NCBI RefSeq assembly: GCF_009754945.1
Contig: NZ_WPIN01000010.1
Span: 62,001 to 126,000, forward strand
Direction of reading: 5' to 3'
Source: Spirosoma arboris
Lineage (GTDB): Bacteria > Bacteroidota > Bacteroidia > Cytophagales > Spirosomataceae
Length of the DNA stretch: 64,000 bases
Positions within the stretch are counted from its first letter, which is position 1. Every line of letters begins with the position of its first letter. Of this stretch, positions 35,207-43,197 are shown one piece after another. The notes beneath the pieces were generated by a model. That model worked only from the letters and a program-made list of their open reading frames with translations, was not told the DNA's origin and did no database searches. The position numbers and the translations under genes were made by a program.

Positions 35207-35522
35207 GGTTTGAATTGTGAGGATTTATATAGCTGATTAATAGGCGCATTTACTCAGCAAAGGAAACCCTTCTTTCAATAAGCGGTTTTTTATTTTGCCA
35301 AACAACACATTTAATAATATCCAATACCCAACCTGCTGGATTAACGCCGTTGGTCGAGAAAATCTGTTGTTTGCCGACCCGAAGGCACACTCTTTGCATT
35401 TCCGGTTGGTATTACGCTCGTTCAGAAGCCACGAGTTTATCTCAATTAACTGCCCAATGCTAAATAAAGAAGTGTATATAAAATAAGAGGTACTACCGCA
35501 ATTGAAAACAACAGATACCAAC
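35207..35522. other. Intergenic region with no supported gene
   Basis: It lies between the phosphotriesterase gene and the terminator of the 37-aa gene. Overlapping frames occur on both strands (35237-35524 minus, 35295-35486 plus), but their composition is unconvincing. The region should hold the promoter of the phosphotriesterase unit; no consensus box was clear. Confidence 0.45.
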
Positions 35523-35554
35523 AAAAAAGCCCCCGACGCGAACGAAGGGGGCTT
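35523..35554 (-). terminator. Intrinsic terminator of the 37-aa peptide gene
   Basis: The stem AAGCCCCC (35527-35534) / GGGGGCTT (35547-35554) is followed on the minus strand by a T6 run. It lies 22 nt past the peptide stop. Confidence 0.88.
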
Positions 35555-35575
35555 CTGCTATACAATGCGATTGGC

Positions 35576-35689
35576 TTAACGTCCACGCATCCGGTAGGTG
35601 CTGCGGCCAACCTGACCGATTACCGGACCACCGATTTCGATGATGCGGGGCCGGGCTGGGCGGTTAATTTTCAGAAGATTCGTTTTCAT
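35576..35689 (-). CDS. Basic 37-aa peptide gene
   Basis: The short gene encodes MKTNLLKINRPARPRIIEI..., ending STYRMRGR. It is rich in Arg, Pro and Gly and has no Cys or membrane helix. It has a good ATG, a CACCTTTG promoter-like box about 35 nt upstream (minus strand, near 35725) and a strong terminator 22 nt after its stop, so it looks like an independent transcription unit. No family was recognised. It could be a small regulatory peptide, an antimicrobial or modified-peptide precursor, or a nucleic-acid-binding microprotein; none of these is shown. Confidence 0.6.
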   Translation of the reverse strand: MKTNLLKINRPARPRIIEIGGPVIGQVGRSTYRMRGR

Positions 35690-35816
35690 TTCAGTAGTTG
35701 TTGTTTTTAGTTGATGATACAAAGGTGATTGATTCCTTTTGTTTCACCATATACTTGTTTATGAGTCGCTTAGATAAGCTGTTGAAGTGTGTAGAATCCT
35801 GTTTAAACCGTTCTGA

Positions 35817-36203
35817 CTAAAACACCATAGCACCTATTGTTATGTTCGGGGCAGGCGTTAAACTTACATAAAGACTAGTTCCATTATCTACTATCTGACC
35901 TACACTCTTGCCTTTTACGGTTAAGCTTGTGGTAGTCCGATCAATATTGGTAACTAAAACACTAGGGAGCTTATAATTAATTTTAGTTTTACCAACCATA
36001 CCGGTGACAGTAATAAGCACATGTTGATTATCAATCTTGATGGCATTTAAGGTTCCACTTGGAACAAGATCAATTACTGTTGGTGACCGATAATCGACAA
36101 GTTGATAGAGTCCCTCTACCGAACCAGCTACATCAGGCCCAACAGGCGGATTACAGGCTATTAGTAGACTTGTTAAGAGTAGAAGTAGACTATATTTTTT
36201 CAT
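35817..36203 (-). CDS. Hypothetical lipoprotein, 128 aa
   Basis: The lipoprotein signal KKYSLLLLLTSLLIAC (Cys at residue 17) is followed by a small beta-rich domain (VEGLYQLVDYRSPTVIDLVPSGTLNAIKIDNQHVLITVTGMV...). This resembles the lipocalin-like or META-like small exported domains of Cytophagales, but no family is certain. It stands alone between the peptide gene and the aldolase-like gene. Confidence 0.7.
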   Translation of the reverse strand: MKKYSLLLLLTSLLIACNPPVGPDVAGSVEGLYQLVDYRSPTVIDLVPSGTLNAIKIDNQHVLITVTGMVGKTKINYKLPSVLVTNIDRTTTSLTVKGKSVGQIVDNGTSLYVSLTPAPNITIGAMVF

Positions 36204-36387
36204 AAGCAGGTTTATACAGGTTGGTTGGGTGGACTTGATAAAATTGATAGCTCTAAGTTACTAGTTTAACGCGAACTATACGATTTCTATCAAGCTCTGG
36301 GGCGTGTAGGAGCAATAGGAACTACAAGCTCAACCTTGTATAAATGCCTTTCCGACGATATCGACGCGATGAACTAGTGAATTCATG

Positions 36388-37530
36388 CTAGCTAAGTGAT
36401 TCTATAAAATGGCTAGCTAGACTTTGAGGAGCGATTCGATTTAAGGAGGGATTAACTTTTAGTAAAAAGCTAGCTTTTGTAGGAGCAGACAGTTCGATAT
36501 TCGATTTGGCTAGAGCTTCTCTAAAACGTGTTGGGTTGGCATTTTTTAAGGTCAGCTCAACAATGTGTGAGCCGTTCTCAAACTGCGTGACGCTAAACCG
36601 TTCGTCTTTTTGAAGCAGACCGAATAACTGTTGCGCGTTCGTCCACGCTTGTTTATAATCCTTGGCAAAGCTGTCGGCGTAATACAAGGCTACTGCGGCA
36701 AAAGCCCAGGCGGCAGGCAACCCGCTACCAAACATCCGGCGTTCGTGAAATAAGTTGGTCGTAAAGCTTTTGGTACCCGCTAATACCGCTCCCGATGCTG
36801 CGTTGAAGCACTTCCAAAGTGAGGTATAAACCGTATCAAACGGCGCACTGTACTGAACAACTGATACGTTGTTATGCACGGGCTGGACAAAAAGTCTGGC
36901 ACCATCCAGATGCATCTTTATGTCTTTGCTTCTGGCGTATTCGGCTATCTTCTGAACGCTCTCGTACCGAAATAGCTGATCTTTCTGACGCCTTACCGGC
37001 GATTCGATAGAGATAGCGCCAATGTGCGTTTCTACACGGCCACCTTGTGTTTTTTTGACAACACTATCCAGCTCGTCCAGACTAAATTCGACCGAATTTA
37101 CGCCCAGCGGAATAAGCGTAAGTCCGCTTAAAGTTTGGGCACAGTCGCCAGTATCATTATACAAGTGACTCTGTTCCTGGACGATAACCCTACGATTTTG
37201 CCCGGCTAGATGACGAACTGCAATATGATTGGCCAACGTACCAGTCGGCATAAAAACCGCCGATTCTTTCCCGAGAAGGCTGACGAATTTTGCTTCCAGT
37301 TCCTCCACGACGCCACCATTAGAGTAGTAATCGGTTTTGATTTTTCCTTCGTCAGCCAATTTCATCAACAGGGCTGCGTATTCTTTCGGCGATAGCAACA
37401 AGCCATCATGGACGAAATCGACTGGGCCATGAGTTGGGCTGGCTTTACTAATCGGGCTACCGTACAACCTTGTTTGAGAAGCCGTAGCGGCCAGCATGCC
37501 GCCTATTTTTAGAAAATCTTTTCTACGCAT
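36388..37530 (-). CDS. Threonine aldolase-like PLP enzyme (beta-eliminating lyase family) with export signal
   Basis: The 380-aa fold-type I PLP protein has the sites AVFMPTGTLANHIAV (cofactor phosphate region), His122 in QEQSHLYNDTG (ring stacking), Asp209 in MHLDGARLF and Schiff-base Lys240 in YTSLWKCFNAASGAVL. The family includes low-specificity L-threonine aldolase (threonine to glycine plus acetaldehyde) and related lyases. The N-terminus MRRKDFLKIGGMLAATASQTR looks like a Tat signal, which is unusual for a PLP enzyme and suggests export with bound cofactor. The creatininase-like gene lies just upstream on the same strand, 19 nt away, so they are probably co-transcribed. Confidence 0.85.
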   Translation of the reverse strand: MRRKDFLKIGGMLAATASQTRLYGSPISKASPTHGPVDFVHDGLLLSPKEYAALLMKLADEGKIKTDYYSNGGVVEELEAKFVSLLGKESAVFMPTGTLANHIAVRHLAGQNRRVIVQEQSHLYNDTGDCAQTLSGLTLIPLGVNSVEFSLDELDSVVKKTQGGRVETHIGAISIESPVRRQKDQLFRYESVQKIAEYARSKDIKMHLDGARLFVQPVHNNVSVVQYSAPFDTVYTSLWKCFNAASGAVLAGTKSFTTNLFHERRMFGSGLPAAWAFAAVALYYADSFAKDYKQAWTNAQQLFGLLQKDERFSVTQFENGSHIVELTLKNANPTRFREALAKSNIELSAPTKASFLLKVNPSLNRIAPQSLASHFIESLS

Positions 37531-37549
37531 GATTGTGTATGATCAGAAC

Positions 37550-38635
37550 TTACTTCGACTTCGTTACCCAAAAAGAGGTTCCCCGAAACTGGCACCACGC
37601 TTTCGTTACCTGCTCTGCGTCGTTGCGAATAAACAACACATTCAGGTTCATCGAGGAGAAGTTGTCTGGAGCGTCCTGGTATAAATGGAAGAAGTTGCTC
37701 GTGTCGATCTTATTCCATAAGAAGTAGAGTTTGTTATCCTTTTGGCTAATTACCAACTCTGTTCCCGATTTATCCACATAGTTACCCACATACGCTGCGT
37801 AAAGTGCTGTTCTATCAACAGCTTTGGGTAAAGCACAAGTGCTTACACTGTCAATTTCCCGAATGAGTTCTTTGGCAAAGGAAGCCATTCCCTTTCGACC
37901 TTTTTCTACCGTAGCCAGGGCGGCATAGCCATTGATGCCACTGGTGTTCAGGTTTCCACCCGCAATCATCACGGGTGTCATTCCACCCGATTTTCCTTTC
38001 ATTGATGAATCATTCACGGCCTTGCTCATGTCTACCAGGTCGGGACGTAGCGCGAGCAGATTGGACGATTCCAGTTCATCGGCGTGACCACTATACGACC
38101 GGGTACGGAAAGGCTGTTCGGCCTGCACAAATCCTTGCCGATCATAGCGACTGAAATACAGTACAATTCCTTCCTCAGCCAGGGTCTTAGCCGCCGTCAC
38201 TAAAGTCGGCGTTGTACTGACGCCTATGTTGACGATATAAAATCGCTTCGGCCCATAAGCCGCTAAACTTCGCACAATCTGCACGACAGTACTAGTCGCG
38301 GTTTCGAAATTGATGCTCGTGGAGCCGGGGTACTTCAGAAAAGCAGGATAAAATCCATAACTAACAATGGGCGCAATGAGCACCTTTCGCTGAAGCGCTA
38401 TTTCTTTGGCGTAACCTTCGGCCTGTAGGTAGTCGGTAGCTAAAGGCAAATGCGGACCGTGCTCTTTTGACCCTGCGCCCAGTGGAATGACAACGACAGC
38501 ATCGGGCGTGAGAAGTTCGCGGGCTTTAGTCCAGGAAACATCTTCCAGATAAATAGCTTTGTTCGCAGGATTTCGGGTTTGTGCGGCTGCCGTCCAGGCA
38601 ATGAAAAGCAGAAAAAGAGGAAACTGTATTTTCAT
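37550..38635 (-). CDS. Exported creatininase-family protein with altered metal-site motifs
   Basis: The 361-aa protein has a signal peptide (about 1-19). The creatininase fold covers about residues 28-255 with HGPHLPLATD (His59, Asp68) and GHADELESS (His184). Two motifs differ from classical creatininase: the E-Q-H before GPHLP is K-E-H, and the NGHxxN loop that supplies a metal His is NIGVST (about 136-141). A C-terminal domain (about 275-361, YAAYVGNYVDKSGTELVISQKDNKLYF...) resembles DUF3471-like beta domains. It may act on another amide, or be inactive. It is the first gene of a unit with the aldolase-like gene. Confidence 0.82.
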   Translation of the reverse strand: MKIQFPLFLLFIAWTAAAQTRNPANKAIYLEDVSWTKARELLTPDAVVVIPLGAGSKEHGPHLPLATDYLQAEGYAKEIALQRKVLIAPIVSYGFYPAFLKYPGSTSINFETATSTVVQIVRSLAAYGPKRFYIVNIGVSTTPTLVTAAKTLAEEGIVLYFSRYDRQGFVQAEQPFRTRSYSGHADELESSNLLALRPDLVDMSKAVNDSSMKGKSGGMTPVMIAGGNLNTSGINGYAALATVEKGRKGMASFAKELIREIDSVSTCALPKAVDRTALYAAYVGNYVDKSGTELVISQKDNKLYFLWNKIDTSNFFHLYQDAPDNFSSMNLNVLFIRNDAEQVTKAWCQFRGTSFWVTKSK

Positions 38636-38648
38636 AGAGTTGGAAAAA

Positions 38649-38739
38649 AATGATTAACCACAGAGACGACATAAGAATAAATGGCTCAAAATAAATATTT
38701 TATAACTTCGTGATCTCTGTACCTCTGTGTTTAATCATT
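38649..38739. terminator. Inverted repeat with CACAGAG after the ABC permease
   Basis: AATGATTAACCACAGAG (38649-38665) pairs with CTCTGTGTTTAATCATT (38723-38739) with one mismatch. On the minus strand the second arm ends in a T-rich run (TTTTTTTCC), in terminator position for the ABC operon. Confidence 0.75.
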
Positions 38740-38746
38740 TTTTTTT

Positions 38747-40417
38747 CTAGCCCATAACGACCTGGTCCCAGCCTGTCTTTTTGTATTGATTGAACAATAG
38801 CCAGAAAGCGGCAATGGATACAGGAATGGCTAGCCAAACGCCATATGGCACAAACGTCAGGCCATAATGCGAAAAACCGACTATCCCCAGAACGATGCCA
38901 ATCAACAGTCCACGAGCGGTGATGTTTTGCTTCAACGCATCCTGTGCCGTTGAGAAGGGCATGTACCGGGTTGAAAGGAGAGCCGAACTTACTAACATTA
39001 CCAGTGAATTACAGAACGCCAGGAGTACGTCGCTAATCTTATCGGTGCCGTATCGATAGAGAATATAAGCTGATAGTAAAAGGTAGAAAGGAGTCAGAAG
39101 TTTTATGATCAAAGCTTTTAGCGAGCCTGATAAAATAGCGCCCGGTTCGCGAATAGGAGCACTACCGTAGACCCAGGCAGCCCGATAATTATCTGAAACG
39201 CCGAGTTGGTAATGCGCTACCATCACATAAATACTGGCGAAGTACAGAGCAAATAGATAAAAGAAGCTACTCGAACCGAAGGTCTGTCCCTGAATCGACA
39301 TAACAACCACATACGCCAGCCCAAATCCCAACTGTGGGTACGTTTTGAGTTTGAACTTGCGGTCGCGACCAGTTACACGCCAGGTAAAGGCAAAAGCAGC
39401 CCGTTCGAGTGGATTAGTCGTGAACCAGTCTGCGAACCGCTCTACCCAGCCTACACGAGTTTGCCGCGTTTCCTGAGCCGAGACAGCTGACACAACCGGG
39501 CGGCTTTCCTGATCGAGCCCGCTTAGTTTCTGCGTGAAATCGGATGTCAGAAAGCGGTTCATGAACCAGAGGCCGGCGAAAGGTGCTATGAAAGCAAGCG
39601 CCAGAAAAATCAAGTGCATTTGGTCAATCGCTGGTCGAACAACGGTATCGACTGCCCCCGCCATCCACATCGGCGGAACCAGATAATGCCACCATTGGTG
39701 TTCAAATGCCTGAGTCAGTCGCGTTTTTGGGTCCATCAAACGTGGTAATAACTGATACCCGCCGTAGACCAGAATTGCCATTACGATCTGGAAATAATTG
39801 ATTACCTCACGCAGCTTTTCCTCACTGATGAAACGCATCAGCACCAGGTAAAACACATTGGTCAGGAATACCATCAGCACGGCTGATAATAGACTTAGTA
39901 CTAGCATTAATACGCCCGCCAACGCACCAAAACGGTTCGATAGAATAAAAATCGCCCCGAGCGACAAGGAGAGCGCAATGGTGAAAAGGTAGCTGGAAAT
40001 ATGTACGACGCGGGCTAACCAGAGCGTGCGGTTACTAACAGGGCGAGGTAGAATAATCTGGTTATCCGATGAATCGAGGATGACCGATGAAAAATCGGAG
40101 ATGAGTGTCATGGCACATAGCGCCATGGTATAGGAAAATTGCAGCGTGAGCGGGAAGAACATCCGATCTTGCTCGGGAAAGGACAGTATCCCTAGCGCGA
40201 TAAAGCCACCAACGAGCATGTAAATGCCCAGAATACGAATAAAACTGTTGTTCGTTTCCTCAGATTGTTTGCCATAACGTCCCAAACTAACAAAGCTTCG
40301 ACGGTTGTCCATCGTTAGTTTGACCTGCACAATAGCTCGCAGTTGACCATAATCAGCCCCCATTGTTCTGAACAGCGGTCGCAAACGGTCGAGTAGCCAG
40401 AGAATAATGGGTGTCAT
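38747..40417 (-). CDS. ABC transporter permease, ABC-2-like
   Basis: The 556-aa integral membrane protein has about 12 hydrophobic segments (for example YMLVGGFIALGILSF, LAGVLMLVLSLLSAVLMVFL, GLLIGIVLGIVGFSHYGL). The first residues (PIILWLLDRLRPLF) form a cytoplasmic helix. It follows its ATP-binding partner with a 5-nt gap, giving a two-gene exporter operon. The substrate is unknown. Permeases of this size with ABC-2-like architecture in Bacteroidota are often annotated only as ABC transporter permease. Confidence 0.85.
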   Translation of the reverse strand: MTPIILWLLDRLRPLFRTMGADYGQLRAIVQVKLTMDNRRSFVSLGRYGKQSEETNNSFIRILGIYMLVGGFIALGILSFPEQDRMFFPLTLQFSYTMALCAMTLISDFSSVILDSSDNQIILPRPVSNRTLWLARVVHISSYLFTIALSLSLGAIFILSNRFGALAGVLMLVLSLLSAVLMVFLTNVFYLVLMRFISEEKLREVINYFQIVMAILVYGGYQLLPRLMDPKTRLTQAFEHQWWHYLVPPMWMAGAVDTVVRPAIDQMHLIFLALAFIAPFAGLWFMNRFLTSDFTQKLSGLDQESRPVVSAVSAQETRQTRVGWVERFADWFTTNPLERAAFAFTWRVTGRDRKFKLKTYPQLGFGLAYVVVMSIQGQTFGSSSFFYLFALYFASIYVMVAHYQLGVSDNYRAAWVYGSAPIREPGAILSGSLKALIIKLLTPFYLLLSAYILYRYGTDKISDVLLAFCNSLVMLVSSALLSTRYMPFSTAQDALKQNITARGLLIGIVLGIVGFSHYGLTFVPYGVWLAIPVSIAAFWLLFNQYKKTGWDQVVMG

Positions 40418-40422
40418 ACGAG

Positions 40423-41199
40423 TTAGTTTTTCAGGGTATGAATAAACTCCTCGGCAACACCCGTCTGGCCTTCGCTACCGGTAAGTTCAGCAAACAGTTG
40501 TTCGAGTGATTCGGGACGTTGGTGTTGCAGCTCAGCAAAGGTGCCATCGGCAATGATCTGGCCCTGATTAATGATAATAATCCGGTCCGAAATCTTTTCC
40601 ACTACGTCCATAATGTGCGAACTGTAGAAAACCGTTTTGCCACTGTTCGCCAACTGACGGATAATTTCTTTGACAAGCACAACTGCGTTGGCATCTAAAC
40701 CGGACAATGGTTCATCCAGAAAAATAACGTCGGGATTATGCAGAAGCCCCGAAATGAGCAACACTTTCTGGCGCATACCTTTCGAGAAGGTTGTCATGCG
40801 GGCATTTGTGTAATCATTGAGTTGGAATAAGCGGAGCAAGTCAAGCGCCTTTCGTTCAATTTGCCCGGTCTCTAAACCATAAAGCTGCCCAATGAATTGC
40901 AGGTATTCCATTGGCGTCAACGTATCGTATAAGGCTGCATTCTCAGGAACGTAGCCAATTCGACGTTTGATTTCGAGCGAGTTGGTTTTTACGTCCATAC
41001 CCAAAACCGTTGCTTCGCCTGCATAATCGGGTAGCATGCCGATCAGGATTTTGATCGTCGTAGACTTCCCGGCACCGTTCGGGCCGATGTATCCCACAAC
41101 CTGTCCGGGCGATACATTCAAATTAATACCTTTCAGAACAGGTGTAGATCCGTACGACTTGTAAAGGTCGTTGAGTTGAATAATTGGCGTCATATTCAT
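40423..41199 (-). CDS. ABC transporter ATP-binding protein
   Basis: This 258-aa ATPase has Walker A GPNGAGKST (about 39-47), the Q-loop region GYVPENAALYDTLT, signature FSKGMRQKV, Walker B VIFLDEP and the switch His in YSSHIMDVVEKISDR. It is of the CcmA/DrrA type that powers ABC-2 exporters. ATG 41199 or the third codon (41193) may be the start. The following permease is 5 nt downstream. A hairpin at 41213-41253 sits before the start. Confidence 0.95.
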   Translation of the reverse strand: MNMTPIIQLNDLYKSYGSTPVLKGINLNVSPGQVVGYIGPNGAGKSTTIKILIGMLPDYAGEATVLGMDVKTNSLEIKRRIGYVPENAALYDTLTPMEYLQFIGQLYGLETGQIERKALDLLRLFQLNDYTNARMTTFSKGMRQKVLLISGLLHNPDVIFLDEPLSGLDANAVVLVKEIIRQLANSGKTVFYSSHIMDVVEKISDRIIIINQGQIIADGTFAELQHQRPESLEQLFAELTGSEGQTGVAEEFIHTLKN

Positions 41200-41212
41200 A
41201 CATCAATATACA

Positions 41213-41253
41213 CCAAAAGTCCCATCCAGCAGCAAGCCGAATGGGACTTTTGG
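41213..41253. terminator. Hairpin between asd and the ABC operon
   Basis: CCAAAAGTCCCAT (41213-41225) pairs perfectly with ATGGGACTTTTGG (41241-41253); a T5 run follows on the plus strand only. On the minus strand it lies 20 nt past the asd stop, where it probably ends asd transcripts. Confidence 0.7.
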
Positions 41254-41273
41254 TTTTTAGTCAGGATAACTGG

Positions 41274-42287
41274 TTAGGCAGTTACAGGCTCTGCTTCAAC
41301 CAGATTGTGTTTCAGTAAGTATTCTGCAATTTGAACCGCGTTAGTTGCCGCGCCTTTGCGGAGGTTATCAGCCACGATCCACATGTTTAGTGTTTTGGGC
41401 TGACTTTCATCACGACGGATACGACCAACAAATACTTCGTCCTTACCGTGAGCCGTCAAGGGCATTGGGTAAATTTTGTTGGCTGGATCATCCTGAACGA
41501 TAACGCCTTCGGTATTGCTGAGGATATTAACAATATCGCTTAGCTCAAATTCACTTTCGAATTCGATATTAACGGCTTCAGAGTGGCCCCCAATCGTTGG
41601 AATCCGAACCGTCGTGGCCGTTACCTGAATGGAGTCATCACCCATAATTTTCTTGGTCTCATTGACCATTTTCATCTCCTCTTTCGTATAGCCGTTGTCG
41701 AGGAATACGTCGATGTGTGGCAGTACGTTCAGGTCAATTGGGTGCGGATATACTTTCGCTACATCAGTATTGCCTGCGCGTTCAGCGAAAAGTTGGTCAA
41801 CTGCTGCTTTCCCCGTTCCGGTTACCGACTGGTAGGTCGATACAACAACGCGCTTGATTTTGTAGCGATCATGCAAGGGTTTCAGCGCTACCACCATCTG
41901 GATGGTCGAGCAGTTTGGGTTGGCAATGATTTTGTCTTCTGGCGTAAGCGTATCGGCGTTTACTTCGGGAACAACCAGCTTTTTGGTTGGGTCCATACGC
42001 CAGGCCGACGAATTGTCGACAACGATGATACCTGCTTCGGCAAACTTGGGAGCCAACGCCAGCGATGTGCCACCGCCAGCCGAAAAAATCGCAATGGCAG
42101 GTTTGGCAGCAATAGCATCTTCGAAGCTTACGACTGTGTACGGTTTACCCTTGAACTCAACCTGTTTACCAACCGACCGCTCGGAAGCGACGGGAATGAG
42201 TTCAGATACAGGGAAGTTCCGTTCTGCCAGAACCTTCAGGATTTCGCCACCGACCAGGCCTGTGGCGCCAACGACTGCGATTTTCAT
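41274..42287 (-). CDS. asd: Aspartate-semialdehyde dehydrogenase
   Basis: The enzyme reduces aspartyl phosphate to aspartate semialdehyde with NADPH, feeding lysine/diaminopimelate, threonine and methionine synthesis. The 337-aa protein has the NADP motif GATGLVGGE (7-15), SAGGGTSLALAP, the nucleophile Cys126 in NPNCSTIQ, QSVTGTGKAAVDQL and the general base His235 in TIGGHSEAV. Length is standard. Its leader carries a TACTTTTG box at 42396-42403 and, between box and start, the GC-rich repeat at 42324-42384. Confidence 0.97.
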   Translation of the reverse strand: MKIAVVGATGLVGGEILKVLAERNFPVSELIPVASERSVGKQVEFKGKPYTVVSFEDAIAAKPAIAIFSAGGGTSLALAPKFAEAGIIVVDNSSAWRMDPTKKLVVPEVNADTLTPEDKIIANPNCSTIQMVVALKPLHDRYKIKRVVVSTYQSVTGTGKAAVDQLFAERAGNTDVAKVYPHPIDLNVLPHIDVFLDNGYTKEEMKMVNETKKIMGDDSIQVTATTVRIPTIGGHSEAVNIEFESEFELSDIVNILSNTEGVIVQDDPANKIYPMPLTAHGKDEVFVGRIRRDESQPKTLNMWIVADNLRKGAATNAVQIAEYLLKHNLVEAEPVTA

Positions 42288-42323
42288 TTTAGTAATGCGG
42301 ACGGTTGGCCGAAGCCATGGAAA

Positions 42324-42384
42324 TCCGCGTTTAAGTGGTTAATAAAAAGCGAGTTTCCCCGCAATGGCGGACTACCCGCCCTAC
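42324..42384. repeat. REP-like composite repeat (copy C) in the asd leader
   Basis: It holds two hairpins in series: GCGAG-TTTC-CCCGC (42349-42362, one mismatch) and GGCGG-ACTAC-CCGCC (42366-42380). The same pair (a GGAA/TTCC-loop hairpin plus a GGCGGACT hairpin) occurs at 46781-46850. The CCGCGTTTAA at 42325-42334 may be a remnant of the CCGCGTTAC end. Confidence 0.6.
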
Positions 42385-42395
42385 AATTTGGAGTG

Positions 42396-42403
42396 CAAAA
42401 GTA
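42396..42403 (-). promoter_or_regulatory. -7 promoter element of asd
   Basis: TACTTTTG on the minus strand, about 110 nt before the asd start. No clear -33 box. It implies a leader of about 100 nt that contains the REP-like repeat. Confidence 0.4.
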
Positions 42404-42443
42404 CGGCAAAACTTTGACGCACAGGAAGTATATTCTAAAAAAG

Positions 42444-43097
42444 TTAGAATCGGCCAACTAGTCCTACGCCTGAATTTGACAGCGACGAATAAGGCGTTAA
42501 CTGCCAGGAGATGCCCTGCTGTTTAAGAGAACGATTATAATACTGAACAGATCGGCGAAGATGTGGGCCTGGGCGTAGCATATAGGCGCCAATGGCAGCC
42601 ACGATCAAACCCGAAAACAAGGTTGTTACTCCTGCTTTTACGGCCGCCTGGTTTGTCCGGTCTGGAACAGAATTGCAATAACCATAGCATATGGTTCCGT
42701 TACTGACAACGCCCGTTGACGAATAAGGACCCTTGTTGGCCTCTCCAGAATGATCATTGGAAATACCCACAATCAGACCTACACCTGATGCTATGAGTCC
42801 TCCGCCAATTAACCATCCACCAGCATGCCGACTGGTTAAATAGCTGTTGAATTCGCGAATTGCATCAGGGTTATTAGACGCCAGAATGTATGGGCCCAGG
42901 TCTTTTGCATGTCGAACATCCAGTCCATCATACATATACTGCGTTCGCATGCTAGTCCCATAGCGACTATTGTAGGCAGGAACCAGGTCGCTTTCAATGG
43001 GTTTAAGATTCTCGGCAGAAACCGGAGGAGGTATTCTGTCCTGTTGCGCCCATACATGCAACGGGCCTAAGAGGAGTAAAAGCAGAACTTTTTTCAT
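42444..43097 (-). CDS. Hypothetical exported membrane protein, 217 aa
   Basis: It has a signal peptide (about 1-18, ending HVWAQQ), then a soluble segment with YDGLDVRHAKDLGPYILASNNPDAIREFNSYL. Two glycine-rich hydrophobic helices follow (GGWLIGGGLIASGVGLIVGI, about 94-113, and TLFSGLIVAAIGAYML, about 158-173), then a polar C-terminus. This pattern is seen in many Cytophagales proteins of unknown function. The loop between the helices has two Cys (CYGYC). No domain was recognised. Confidence 0.7.
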   Translation of the reverse strand: MKKVLLLLLLGPLHVWAQQDRIPPPVSAENLKPIESDLVPAYNSRYGTSMRTQYMYDGLDVRHAKDLGPYILASNNPDAIREFNSYLTSRHAGGWLIGGGLIASGVGLIVGISNDHSGEANKGPYSSTGVVSNGTICYGYCNSVPDRTNQAAVKAGVTTLFSGLIVAAIGAYMLRPGPHLRRSVQYYNRSLKQQGISWQLTPYSSLSNSGVGLVGRF

Positions 43098-43197
43098 AGT
43101 CGTTGTTCTTTTTAGAAAGTTAATAACAACTAGGAATTCCTTATATTAAAATATAAATAAACTTTGATTAGATATTACTAATGCCGATTAGATGTTG

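Noticed and set aside
35237..35524. 95-aa minus-strand frame in an intergenic region
   Set aside because: Overlaps an equally open plus-strand frame and runs into a terminator hairpin; no recognisable domain.
28414..38635. A defence or toxin-antitoxin island in the accessory region
   Set aside because: The genes are exported enzymes and lipoproteins; no nuclease, methylase, ATPase-effector or toxin pair is present.
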